A stretch of 13,196 nucleotides of DNA from an uncultured bacterium (lineage in GTDB: Bacteria; Patescibacteriota; Dojkabacteria; CALFHW01), in the NCBI GenBank assembly GCA_937876695.1, contig CALFHW010000013.1:1-13196 (forward strand), in the 5' to 3' direction. The notes under the pieces are model-generated. The model was not told where the DNA came from. It saw only the letters and a list, made by a program, of their open reading frames with translations, and made no database searches. Numbering within the stretch: position 1 is the first letter of the stretch; each line of letters begins with the position of its first letter. Below, piece by piece: positions 1-7,253 of the stretch. A program made the position numbers and the translations under genes.

Positions 1-1210
1 AGACTTCGCTGACGCCTTCAGTACCTAAGGCAGCTAGTAAGTATGCCATTCCAGCCCGGATATCGGGGCAGATGTACTTGAACGGCTTGAGTTGATTTGG
101 TCCCACCACGATTATTCTTCTAGGGTCACAATAGACAACTTGCGCGCCAGCCGCCTCAAAAGCTCCCGAGAACGACATTCTATCTGGGTATAGTTTCTCA
201 GTAAAGGTCATCATTCCCTCGACAAAAAGAGACATCGCAATTGTCATTGACATCAAATCCGAAGGAAACCCAAACCATGGCTGCGAGTATACACCCTTTA
301 CTCTGGCCCACATGGGATCTTGGACTCTCATCTCCTGGCCTGCTGCTATGCTCAACACGCCCGCCTCATCAATATCAAACTTCACACCCAGTTGTTCGTA
401 GAAATATTTAATTGTGACCATATCTTCACTTCGAACCTTATGGATACGGAGACTGCTATCAGTAATAGCTGCAGCCGCTATCATACTGCCTACATCTAAA
501 AAGTCTGTCCAAACCTCATGCGACCTACCTTGAGCAGTTATCTCGTTTTGACCATGAATCGATAAGATATTTGAGCCGATGCCGTCTATTTGCACCCCGT
601 TCTCAGCTAGCCACATACACATTTCTTTGACGTGTGGCTCGCAAGCCGCGCCTACAATTCTAGTGATTCCTTCAGACCTTGCAGCGGCCAAGATCACGTT
701 TTCAGTAGCTGTCACGCTAGGCTCGTACAAGAACACTTCACCTGCTTTTGGTTTGCCCTCAAGCTCGAATTCTGACTCCCAGCCGCTGCCTTTAAGTTGC
801 ACTCCTAGCTGCATCAGCGAAGCAAAATGAGCAGTTAGCTCTCTGACACCGATTTTATCTCCACCAGGGAACGGCGCTTTTACTCTGCCGAATCTAGCTA
901 GTAAGGGACCTGCAAATACCACGCTAGCCCTGACTTTTCTGGCTAACCCTTCAGGCACCACATGTGTATTCAGATTATCTGTATTAATTCTAAGATAGCC
1001 TTCCTCTGATCTATACTCAACCACTGCGCCCATAGCTACCAAAATTTCGCACATTACACTCACATCAGAGATAGCTGGGACATTAGTGAGCACATAATCA
1101 CCTTTAAAAATAATACTGGCAGGGATTAGTTTCAACACCGCATTCTTATTGCCGATGGGAGTAACATCTCCAGATAAGCTCGCTTTTCCATGTACGATAT
1201 ACTTGCTCAT
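1..1210 (-). CDS. murA: UDP-N-acetylglucosamine 1-carboxyvinyltransferase (MurA), 3' end cut off by window edge
   Basis: The protein transfers enolpyruvate from PEP to UDP-GlcNAc, the first committed step of peptidoglycan precursor synthesis, in the cytoplasm. My translation from ATG at 1210 stays open for 403 codons to the window edge; the family is usually about 420-430 residues, so only the extreme C-terminus is missing. Conserved features are the N-terminal NKN at residues 21-23 (Lys22/Asn23 of E. coli), the catalytic loop PFPGGDKIG near 113-121, an FPSD motif matching the Asp305 region, and DIRAG near the end matching the Arg397 region. The loop residue that is Cys115 in E. coli is Asp118 here (GAT, 857-859), the natural variant also seen in Mycobacterium tuberculosis and linked to fosfomycin insensitivity. 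A GGTGA about 10 nt before the ATG may serve as ribosome binding site. The gene lies 73 nt downstream of the penicillin-binding protein gene on the same strand, so co-transcription with the dcw cluster is likely. Confidence 0.93.
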   Translation of the reverse strand, partial: MSKYIVHGKASLSGDVTPIGNKNAVLKLIPASIIFKGDYVLTNVPAISDVSVMCEILVAMGAVVEYRSEEGYLRINTDNLNTHVVPEGLARKVRASVVFAGPLLARFGRVKAPFPGGDKIGVRELTAHFASLMQLGVQLKGSGWESEFELEGKPKAGEVFLYEPSVTATENVILAAARSEGITRIVGAACEPHVKEMCMWLAENGVQIDGIGSNILSIHGQNEITAQGRSHEVWTDFLDVGSMIAAAAITDSSLRIHKVRSEDMVTIKYFYEQLGVKFDIDEAGVLSIAAGQEMRVQDPMWARVKGVYSQPWFGFPSDLMSMTIAMSLFVEGMMTFTEKLYPDRMSFSGAFEAAGAQVVYCDPRRIIVVGPNQLKPFKYICPDIRAGMAYLLAALGTEGVSEV

Positions 1211-1283
1211 GACCTTGTATTCACCAAAAAAAGTTAAATAGATCTTTCATTCTAGATTCTGCAACGCTAGTGGCAAAAAATCA

Positions 1284-3092
1284 TCACGAACTGACTGGTA
1301 CACCAATTATATCCTTTATTTGATCAAAGATATCTAACCACAGATAACGAGCGTTATTGAATGAGACTTTGGGGTTGGTTTGAGGCTCGGAAAGGTTTAC
1401 TAGCATCACAAAAGTATTTTGCTCCGAAGCATCATAGCCTACATAAGTGGAATTCACTTCATTTGAATAGCCAGCTTTATCAATTGGATTTGCTAGCGCA
1501 GAAAATGGAATAGTTGCCGTACCAGATTTCATGCCGATTTTATATTTGCCTAAATGCTGGTATTTGGATTCGGGGATATTGGACTTGTAGACTGCATTGA
1601 GGATCTCTGCCATTTTTTGCGTACCTGATTCGGTCAACACTCTGTTTCTCGGTTTTGGAGTATAAGTCCTGGTACGCCCGTCTTCATCGATGATTTGCGA
1701 AACTATCATGGGTTCCATAATGTTACCTTTGTTGGCTAGGGCCGACACCCCTACAATAGACTGCAGAGCGGTCTGAGTATACGAGTGCCCGTACGAGTAT
1801 GTGGCTAAGTCAGCCTGATTCCAACTCTTATAAGGCTTAATAAAACCAGAGTCCTCTCCTGAGAGTTGAATACCCGTCTGTCTGCCCATGCCGAAATTCT
1901 CCAAATACTGCGCTAACTTTTCCTCTCCAATCAAACTGGCGGTAGCAAATAGTGCTAAGTTGTCAGACTTAATCATAGCGTCCACCGAGGTCATTGGGCC
2001 CTGGGGCTTTTTGTCATAGGTACAAATTATCCTACCTTCAATAATTTCCTGACAGCCCTTGTGGCCATTAATTACAATTGTAGAAGCGTCCACCTTGCCT
2101 TGGTCTACGGCTGCTGCCATAGTGAAAATCTTTCCTACTGAGCCGATCTCGTAAGGTGTGGTTATAGTTGAGTTTCCTAGAATCTTGTACTCATCTGCTT
2201 TGAAATACTCTTTGGGTGAAAAGTCTGGATAATTTGCCATAGCGAGAATTTCGCCAGTACGCGGGTCCATTATTATCACCGAACCCGACCTTGCAGAAAA
2301 CCTCTCAACGCTTTGTGCCAGCTGTTTTTGCACAATACGCTGCAAATTTTTATCGATTGTGGTGCGCACTGCCGCGCCTCTACGTGCCTCTCTTATCTGG
2401 TTATTGGATATAGCGATGATGTTTTGGTTACTGTCAGTCTCCAGACTGCTGATCCCAGACTGCGGCCTTAGGACTCCGTGAAAGTATTGCTCGATACCTG
2501 CTGCCCCCACTTCAGTGCCGAATTCATCTTTACCCAGAAAGCCCAGCACGTGAGCTGCTAAATCATCTTCAGGGTATATTCTCTCGGAAGATTCCTCAAA
2601 TAGAATACCATCGAGGGTGATGTCGGGGGCCTTTTCGGTCGGCAAGGCAATAAGTTCATTTTTTTTGTCTAAATTCACTTTGTCAGCAATCTTAATCCAT
2701 TGGGAGTCTTGATCTAGAAGGCTACTTAACTCTTCTTGCGACATCTCTAATGTTTTAGATACCTTCTGCAAAAATTCCTGACGAGTCTGTCTACCGGCGC
2801 TCTCTGCTGCTAACAGCCCATGTTTGGCGTTTTTGTACACAAAAACGTCAAACCTAGGCTCGCTATAACTTAAAATGGAGTTATCCCTAGCAAGGATGTC
2901 TCCCCGTAAAGCTTTTGTCTCTTGTTGAAAGTAGCGCGAGGCTGCTAATTCAGAATACTTTTCGTGATCGAGGACCTGCCAGCGAAATAAAAAAAGCCCC
3001 ACCATACAAAACGCAAGCACCAATCCCATGAAAACCAGCCTCAGCTTACCGGGGGACAGTGTATTGACGTTTGTGGTTTTCTTAGATGTCAT
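1284..3092 (-). CDS. ftsI: Class B penicillin-binding protein (FtsI/PBP2-type D,D-transpeptidase)
   Basis: This 602-residue monofunctional transpeptidase cross-links peptidoglycan, probably at the septum, with its catalytic domain outside the membrane. It has a short basic cytoplasmic tail, one membrane anchor (about residues 18-37), a dimerisation/pedestal region starting with ALRGDILARD (61-70, the family's RGxIxDRxG region), and a C-terminal transpeptidase domain. All three penicillin-binding motifs are visible: SVGK at 318-321 (nucleophile Ser318), SDN at 376-378 and KSGT at 522-525. No PASTA repeats follow. The gene starts 7 nt after the ftsL-like stop codon, with a weak AGGT five nt before the ATG, and ends in tandem TGA codons. 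Position in the mraZ-rsmH-ftsL cluster favours a divisome FtsI over an elongasome PBP2, but sequence alone does not separate the two. Confidence 0.92.
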   Translation of the reverse strand: MTSKKTTNVNTLSPGKLRLVFMGLVLAFCMVGLFLFRWQVLDHEKYSELAASRYFQQETKALRGDILARDNSILSYSEPRFDVFVYKNAKHGLLAAESAGRQTRQEFLQKVSKTLEMSQEELSSLLDQDSQWIKIADKVNLDKKNELIALPTEKAPDITLDGILFEESSERIYPEDDLAAHVLGFLGKDEFGTEVGAAGIEQYFHGVLRPQSGISSLETDSNQNIIAISNNQIREARRGAAVRTTIDKNLQRIVQKQLAQSVERFSARSGSVIIMDPRTGEILAMANYPDFSPKEYFKADEYKILGNSTITTPYEIGSVGKIFTMAAAVDQGKVDASTIVINGHKGCQEIIEGRIICTYDKKPQGPMTSVDAMIKSDNLALFATASLIGEEKLAQYLENFGMGRQTGIQLSGEDSGFIKPYKSWNQADLATYSYGHSYTQTALQSIVGVSALANKGNIMEPMIVSQIIDEDGRTRTYTPKPRNRVLTESGTQKMAEILNAVYKSNIPESKYQHLGKYKIGMKSGTATIPFSALANPIDKAGYSNEVNSTYVGYDASEQNTFVMLVNLSEPQTNPKVSFNNARYLWLDIFDQIKDIIGVPVSS

Positions 3093-3099
3093 GGCTAAC

Positions 3100-3417
3100 C
3101 TAGTCTACCAGAGCCACTGCATTTGTGCTATCAATTGGGCTTTCTAGCCTGATTAAATCGGCCTGCCTCATTCCTAGCTCATTTTCAATAGTGTCTGTGA
3201 CTTGCGCACTCGTCTGCAACTCCCTTATCTTAGCTTTCAATACTTCGTTATCAACTTGGGTCTGCTTAGTCTCTTCTCTGGTGCGAGATATTTCCGGGCC
3301 GGCAGTACCAATGGTAGCTAAAATGACCGACTGCACACCTAGCATCACTACCACTAAGGTGGCGCATACTAACACTAGTCTGGTTATAATTCTGCTCGCT
3401 AACTGTTTCGTTTCCAT
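3100..3417 (-). CDS. ftsL: FtsL/DivIC-like small membrane septum protein
   Basis: This 105-residue single-pass protein matches the FtsL/DivIC architecture: a short basic cytoplasmic N-terminus, one transmembrane helix (about residues 12-35), then an extracytoplasmic stretch rich in Glu, Lys, Gln and Leu (about 45-85) predicted to form a coiled coil, ending in a divergent tail with an ELGM segment. FtsL proteins bridge FtsB/FtsQ to FtsW-FtsI in the divisome. Sequence conservation in this family is poor, so the call rests on size, topology and position between rsmH and the class B PBP gene, the canonical ftsL slot. I chose ATG at 3417; a GTG directly before it (3420) is also possible. No Shine-Dalgarno sequence is visible, and the 43-nt gap to rsmH carries an AT-rich inverted repeat. 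Confidence 0.75.
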   Translation of the reverse strand: METKQLASRIITRLVLVCATLVVVMLGVQSVILATIGTAGPEISRTREETKQTQVDNEVLKAKIRELQTSAQVTDTIENELGMRQADLIRLESPIDSTNAVALVD

Positions 3418-3430
3418 CACAAATTTTGTT

Positions 3431-3452
3431 CATCAAAATTAAAATTTCGATG
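3431..3452 (-). other. AT-rich inverted repeat between rsmH and ftsL
   Basis: On the minus strand the arms CATCGAAAT and ATTTTGATG can form a 9-bp stem with one G-U pair. The second arm can instead pair with AAAATT just downstream (AATTTT, 7-nt loop, AAAATT), next to the GTGATG start of ftsL. No U-run follows, so it does not look like an intrinsic terminator. A role in translation initiation or RNA processing is speculative. Confidence 0.4.
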
Positions 3453-3460
3453 ACAACTTG

Positions 3461-4363
3461 CTAATTCTTGGTAACGAGATTTAGGATGGCGCTGCGGGAG
3501 CGTGGATTAGAGATAACTTCTGCAGCTGATGGCTTGATAATTCCCAGTTTCAAACCTTTCGACTTACAGAATCTGACTACTATCGACTGTTCAATACTGT
3601 GAAAAGTGATAACAGCTAGCATTGATTTGCCGCTGGTTAGGAACTCTTGCGACCATTCTAGTAGCTGACTCAAATTGTCTAACTCCGAATTTACTGCAAT
3701 GCGCAATGCCTGGTATGCTTTGGCCATGTGCTTTGGAGTACCTAGCTTTAGCGATTTCAAAACTTCATTGAGCTGCGCAGTAGTTGCAATGTAAAAACCG
3801 GTATTTCTTCTGTGAACGATAAGCTTAGCCAAGTCTTCTGCTTGTGAAAGTTGACCATACTCACCGAAAATCTTGGTCAATTGCCTTACTGGCAATAATT
3901 TGAGCAAATCCGCTGCTGTAACTGCCAACTGCTGGTCAAGTCTCATATCCAATGGGGCATCTGTTTTGAAACTAAAACCTAAACCTGTGTCTAGTTGGTT
4001 TTGTGAAAGACCTAAGTCAGCTAGTATGAAGTAATTCTTTTCTGGCTCATAGTTCAAGCCAGAAGGCTGAATTCTAAAGTTCTGTTTGTGAAAACGCACT
4101 TTCAACCCTGCAAGCTCTACTCTGTCTTTAAGTAAGTCAATGGCTCTCTCATCTAGGTCCAGTAGTTCAAAGCTATGTCTATTCTTATTGTTAGCCACAA
4201 CCTTTGTGCTCATAATAGCAGCAGTGTGACCGCCGCTGCCTAGAGTTGTGTCTACAACCACCAGGTATTTATCTCCAGCATGGCTACTCACCTTCTGAAA
4301 AGATTTCAGAACTTCGCCGACCATTACTGGGATGTGGGTATTTTTTGACTGTGTTGAGTTCAC
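3461..4363 (-). CDS. rsmH: 16S rRNA (cytosine(1402)-N(4))-methyltransferase RsmH (MraW)
   Basis: RsmH uses S-adenosylmethionine to methylate N4 of C1402 in the decoding centre of 16S rRNA. The 300-residue length is normal. Visible family motifs are HIPVM at 10-14, the SAM-binding loop DTTLGSGGH at 38-46, the LDLDERA acidic turn near 68-74, ADLGLSQNQLD at 115-125, GFSFKTDAPLDMRLD at 129-143, QALRIAVNSEL at 218-228, and ITFHSIEQSIVVRF near 252-265, where the more usual S(L/I)ED is SIEQ. The start is GTG at 4363, which overlaps the mraZ stop as GTGA; this places HIPVM at the N-terminus as expected, whereas the next ATG would remove it. The overlap indicates translational coupling with mraZ in the classical dcw order. 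Confidence 0.95.
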   Translation of the reverse strand: MNSTQSKNTHIPVMVGEVLKSFQKVSSHAGDKYLVVVDTTLGSGGHTAAIMSTKVVANNKNRHSFELLDLDERAIDLLKDRVELAGLKVRFHKQNFRIQPSGLNYEPEKNYFILADLGLSQNQLDTGLGFSFKTDAPLDMRLDQQLAVTAADLLKLLPVRQLTKIFGEYGQLSQAEDLAKLIVHRRNTGFYIATTAQLNEVLKSLKLGTPKHMAKAYQALRIAVNSELDNLSQLLEWSQEFLTSGKSMLAVITFHSIEQSIVVRFCKSKGLKLGIIKPSAAEVISNPRSRSAILNLVTKN

Positions 4364-4836
4364 TTTAGTTTCATTAATAAGTAAGCTATTCTATCCGAAA
4401 TCGCGTCACTCTCCAAACTCAGTGATTGTCTCGTCAAATCCCACTCTTCCTGTCTCCATATTTCCATGCTGTCTCCAGTGCCAATTACAACTAGCTGCGG
4501 CTTTGTATTCTTACTGATGTTGTTCACTTTCAGAGCGTCAAGCACCTGTGTCGGCAGCGTCAGTCTCCATTGGCTGTCAGGTGACAGTTTTATAATTTGG
4601 GCATAGAGGTTGCGAGAAAACTTGCGCACGTCGGCATTGAAAATCGTCAGCTTAGCTAGCGACTCTTCTAGGCTCGCTAGATACTCGGTAGGCATAATTT
4701 GGACATAACCTTTATGTACCCAAAGATAGAAATCTTGGTCTTGAGCTTGTATAGGTAGGTTCTCCCTTAGGCGAAGGGGAATTACTAATCTATTTTTGTC
4801 AGTTAAAGTAACTGCATGCTCTCCACTAAATCTCAT
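4360..4836 (-). CDS. mraZ: MraZ transcriptional regulator of the dcw cluster
   Basis: MraZ is an AbrB-fold, ring-forming DNA-binding protein that controls its own dcw operon. From ATG at 4836 the product is 158 residues with the two expected repeats: MRFSGEHAVTLTDKNRLVIP at 1-20 and DSQWRLTLP at 87-95, followed by VIGTGDSMEIW near 117-127. An open frame continues upstream to a TTG at 4902, but the extra 22 residues do not match the family, whose proteins begin M(F)xGxxxxxLDxKGRLxIP. In both repeats the usual Gly before the DNA-contacting Arg is replaced (Asn15 and Trp90) while the Arg stays. The gene overlaps rsmH by 4 nt. Its promoter and candidate binding repeats lie at 4942-4996, giving a leader of about 124 nt. 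Confidence 0.92.
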   Translation of the reverse strand: MRFSGEHAVTLTDKNRLVIPLRLRENLPIQAQDQDFYLWVHKGYVQIMPTEYLASLEESLAKLTIFNADVRKFSRNLYAQIIKLSPDSQWRLTLPTQVLDALKVNNISKNTKPQLVVIGTGDSMEIWRQEEWDLTRQSLSLESDAISDRIAYLLMKLK

Positions 4837-4941
4837 TACTATTAGCAAATTGTCAAAGTTCGGCAACATACCAAACCTTTTTTTAACTAAAGTGAAGAGC
4901 AATCAGGTTTTGAGGCAGTCGCAAATAGTTATTGTGCAATA

Positions 4942-4960
4942 TTCACCACTCTTCACCACT
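4942..4960 (-). promoter_or_regulatory. Tandem MraZ-box-like direct repeats
   Basis: Read on the minus strand, AGTGGTGAAG is followed directly by AGTGGTGAA, two copies with a 10-bp period. MraZ operators in other bacteria are short G-rich direct repeats at about one helical turn (TGGGN boxes in E. coli). The pair starts at the predicted transcription start, a position that would suit autorepression. Only two clear copies are visible, where E. coli has three. Confidence 0.6.
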
Positions 4961-4967
4961 AATTAAT

Positions 4968-4996
4968 AGTATACATATCTGAGTATTCCATGTTAA
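4968..4996 (-). promoter_or_regulatory. Predicted sigma-70-type promoter of the mraZ operon
   Basis: On the minus strand TTAACA (4996-4991) is followed, after a 17-bp spacer, by TATACT (4973-4968). Each differs from consensus at one position. The predicted start falls near 4961-4960, at the first MraZ-box-like repeat. This is the best full -35/-10 promoter in the window. Confidence 0.7.
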
Positions 4997-5015
4997 TAGG
5001 TTTTTACTAAAACAG

Positions 5016-5034
5016 ACCCGTAAATCACCCGTAA
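5016..5034 (+). repeat. Direct repeat ACCCGTAA x2, 11-bp period, upstream of secD
   Basis: ACCCGTAA occurs at 5016-5023 and again at 5027-5034, about one helical turn apart. The repeats lie about 39-57 bp before the predicted secD transcription start, where an activator site would sit, and the secD promoter has no recognisable -35 box. It could also be chance. Confidence 0.35.
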
Positions 5035-5057
5035 CCTAGAAAAGGGCACCTGCTTCT

Positions 5058-5066
5058 TGCTATACT
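5058..5066 (+). promoter_or_regulatory. Extended -10 promoter of secD, predicted leaderless
   Basis: TGCTATACT is an extended -10 element (TGn plus TATACT) whose last base is 6 nt before the secD ATG at 5073. Transcription would start at or next to the A of the start codon, leaving no 5' leader and no room for a Shine-Dalgarno sequence. No -35 box is visible at 16-18 bp upstream. Confidence 0.6.
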
Positions 5067-5072
5067 CAATTT

Positions 5073-6422
5073 ATGTCGAAAACACTGGCAAAATTAGCTC
5101 GGTTTATAGGTAAAAATTTCAAACTAGCAATAGTCTGGTTCTGGATTGCTATAGCTGCTTTGATCGCGCTACCGATGGTGAGCATAGGCGGCAGCCAGTT
5201 TGACGGTATTGATCTGCAAGATCTCTCCGGGGGACGCATAAACTACGACTTTAAATTCACGCCGAGTTTAGACTTTTACGGCGGTAGTGAGGTGGTATAT
5301 TCGCTAGGCAATAGCAACGAGCTAGCATTTTCAGCCACCAGACTTGAAAGGGCTGCTCAGAGGCTTTCTGCTAGGCTCAAGAATTCAGGACTGCGAGAGT
5401 TTAGCGTCTATGGCCGTAAGGGCGCAACCGGTGACGAACTAGTAGTAAAGCTACCTATTAGTATTGATAAGTTAGAGAATTTCAATTTGATACTCACTAG
5501 CGCCGGGCCTTTAACTTTCATCAAACAAATCGCTAGCCAGGAGGAGCCCACTGTTGATCCAAATAATCCTGATGCAGTGATAAGCCCGCAGCCACAAGTT
5601 CAGACTTTGCCTTTCGATCGCGGATACATTACGGCAGTAAACGTTGTCTATGGAGCAGATACATACGGATACGGAATAGCTCTGGACTTTGCAGAAGATA
5701 AAGCCTCTGAAGTTATAGTGACATCATTTAGTGACATCAATACAGATCCTTCCAGTCAGGTGCTGTTAAATATAGGGGAGCGAACTGTGGCGGGCCAATC
5801 AGTTCCAGTAAGCTCAGCAAGCAGAAGCGGGAAAATGGTGATGACAACTGGACTTGCCAATGATGAACTTGGCGCCTACTTAATTAGAGATCTTATACTC
5901 AACCCCAGCCTGAACGATGAGCTATCACTTGTATCTATGAACTCAGTTGAAGGTAGATATGATGGTTTGGTAGAGCCCTTGAAAGTGGCCAGCGTGCTTG
6001 GGTTGGTGCTGAGCTGCCTCTATTTGATCGCCAGACGCAAAGCTGCTGGAGTGGTCCTAGCCATCAACGTATTATTTATGACCTTGACACTAGTAGCAGT
6101 TCTAAAGCTATTTAACATGCCTATTAGCTTGATTGCAATTGTCGGCAGTTTATTAGGTCTAGGTATTAACTTCATAATAATCAAATCTGCGCTGAGCAAC
6201 ATCAGCAACCAAGCTCAGTTGCAATCTGATCTAAAGAAGCACACCGGCAAGTACTTGCGCTTCAATGTAGCCGTAATACTCGCAAGTATAGTGTTAGGTC
6301 TAACGGGTATTTATGGGATCAATCAACTAATTACTAACTTTGGTTTAGCTACATTTGTCGGCTACATCACTCTAATAATCAGCTTACCCATTACAATTAG
6401 CTTAGTCCTAAGGTCCAAATGA
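5073..6422 (+). CDS. secD: SecD-like protein translocase subunit, degenerate
   Basis: SecD works with SecF at the SecYEG channel, where it uses the proton gradient to help pull exported proteins across. The 449-residue product has the right plan: one N-terminal membrane segment (about 17-37), the PSLDFYGGSEVVYSL motif at 64-78 (family LDLxGG), a P1-like extracytoplasmic domain (about 85-295) and five C-terminal membrane segments (about 304-321, 325-346, 350-371, 398-416, 422-446). It departs from the family in the fourth membrane segment: the usual GMAVDANV-type motif, whose Asp is needed for proton movement in studied SecDF, is replaced by a stretch around LGLGINFIII, and residues 349-383 contain no acidic residue. 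The start has an extended -10 box 6 nt upstream and the 3' end overlaps secF by 4 nt (ATGA). Identity as a SecD homologue is good; retained proton-coupled activity is doubtful. Confidence 0.75.
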   Translation: MSKTLAKLARFIGKNFKLAIVWFWIAIAALIALPMVSIGGSQFDGIDLQDLSGGRINYDFKFTPSLDFYGGSEVVYSLGNSNELAFSATRLERAAQRLSARLKNSGLREFSVYGRKGATGDELVVKLPISIDKLENFNLILTSAGPLTFIKQIASQEEPTVDPNNPDAVISPQPQVQTLPFDRGYITAVNVVYGADTYGYGIALDFAEDKASEVIVTSFSDINTDPSSQVLLNIGERTVAGQSVPVSSASRSGKMVMTTGLANDELGAYLIRDLILNPSLNDELSLVSMNSVEGRYDGLVEPLKVASVLGLVLSCLYLIARRKAAGVVLAINVLFMTLTLVAVLKLFNMPISLIAIVGSLLGLGINFIIIKSALSNISNQAQLQSDLKKHTGKYLRFNVAVILASIVLGLTGIYGINQLITNFGLATFVGYITLIISLPITISLVLRSK

Positions 6423-7219
6423 GCAATAAAACCACACAAAAATTTGCTGCTAAAGGCAGTAAAGCAGTAAAAATCTCGGCAGCTAAAGCATCGGTTTCCA
6501 AGACTGAAAGTAAAACTAGTAACAAAGTAAATAAATCAAATGGTAAGTCCCCACTTCAATCTGTCAGACAGAGACTGATAAAAGGCGGTTGGATCTGGGT
6601 GCTTGGGATAGTATCAGTGATCATAATACTCTCATTTAGCGCCCGAACTAGTGGAGAGTACTCCAGACTGAATCTATTTGAAATTGAATTGGACGGCATC
6701 AGTAGCGTCCAAAGCGCCTCCGATTTCATCAAACAAAATCTATCCGAGCTGTCTGCTGAGCAAGTGAGTGTTGTTGGCGGTAACAAAATCACTTTTAGAG
6801 CTATTAGTTCCAGTGAATATATATCTACTTTTAGTCAGAAGTTTACTGGGAACTCAGCTGTCCTTGCCAGCAGGGCCTATCAGGTTTCTCCTAGTCTAGC
6901 ATTTGATATGGAGATCACCAACTTCGCAGTTGCAATGGGTCTATACTTAGCAGGCTCGGCAATAGCAGCATTGGTTTTTATGCGCAAGTCTACCTTGATG
7001 GAAAAAGCTAAGGTTGCTGTTGCTTTGACTGGACTACCTCTACTATCTGGCCTAACTCTTGCAGCGATCGGTATTGTATTATCCCAGCTAGGGCTAGTCA
7101 CCTACAACCCACACACATACGATATGCTGGCAGCAGGAGTTGCTGTGGTGATTATGGTCACGTTATTCATGGTGTTTTATCCTGAGACCAGACGCAAGCT
7201 GTTTGAGTATACTTACTAG
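6419..7219 (+). CDS. secF: SecF-like membrane protein, truncated and divergent
   Basis: The gene follows secD with an ATGA overlap and an AAGGT four nt before its ATG, the usual secD-secF arrangement. The 266-residue product has a Lys/Ser-rich cytoplasmic N-terminus of about 55 residues, a first membrane segment (57-75), an extracytoplasmic region (about 76-160) ending in QVSPSLAFDMEITN (compare the family's VGPxxGxEL), then three membrane segments (about 166-188, 198-227, 235-254). A classical SecF has six membrane segments and a conserved DRxRE-type motif after the fourth. Here two segments and that motif are absent, and the protein ends with a short charged tail. The call rests mainly on gene order, topology and the VSP-like motif. 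If not SecF, it is an unrecognised partner of the SecD-like protein. Confidence 0.55.
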   Translation: MSNKTTQKFAAKGSKAVKISAAKASVSKTESKTSNKVNKSNGKSPLQSVRQRLIKGGWIWVLGIVSVIIILSFSARTSGEYSRLNLFEIELDGISSVQSASDFIKQNLSELSAEQVSVVGGNKITFRAISSSEYISTFSQKFTGNSAVLASRAYQVSPSLAFDMEITNFAVAMGLYLAGSAIAALVFMRKSTLMEKAKVAVALTGLPLLSGLTLAAIGIVLSQLGLVTYNPHTYDMLAAGVAVVIMVTLFMVFYPETRRKLFEYTY

Positions 7220-7253
7220 ACTGAGCAGCGATTGTATTGGCAATGACTTGTAG

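Noticed and set aside
579..830. Plus-strand open frame of 83 codons
   Set aside because: It lies wholly antisense to murA, whose motifs are intact, and its product shows no domain or start signal.
1211..1283. Terminator or separate promoter between the PBP gene and murA
   Set aside because: There is a seven-T run on the minus strand, but the sequence before it holds direct repeats (ATCTA) and small palindromes rather than a stable hairpin; no convincing -35/-10 pair.
3125..3442. Plus-strand open frame of 105 codons opposite ftsL
   Set aside because: It mirrors the ftsL hydrophobic segment in antisense; the minus-strand frame has the right topology and gene context.
4837..4902. TTG (4902) or ATG (4869) start for mraZ
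   Set aside because: The added residues have no counterpart in MraZ; the family begins just before the first DxKGR-type repeat, which fits ATG 4836.
7220..7253. Bidirectional terminator between secF and elp3
   Set aside because: Only a 4-bp ATTG/CAAT stem without a T-run is present; too weak to call.
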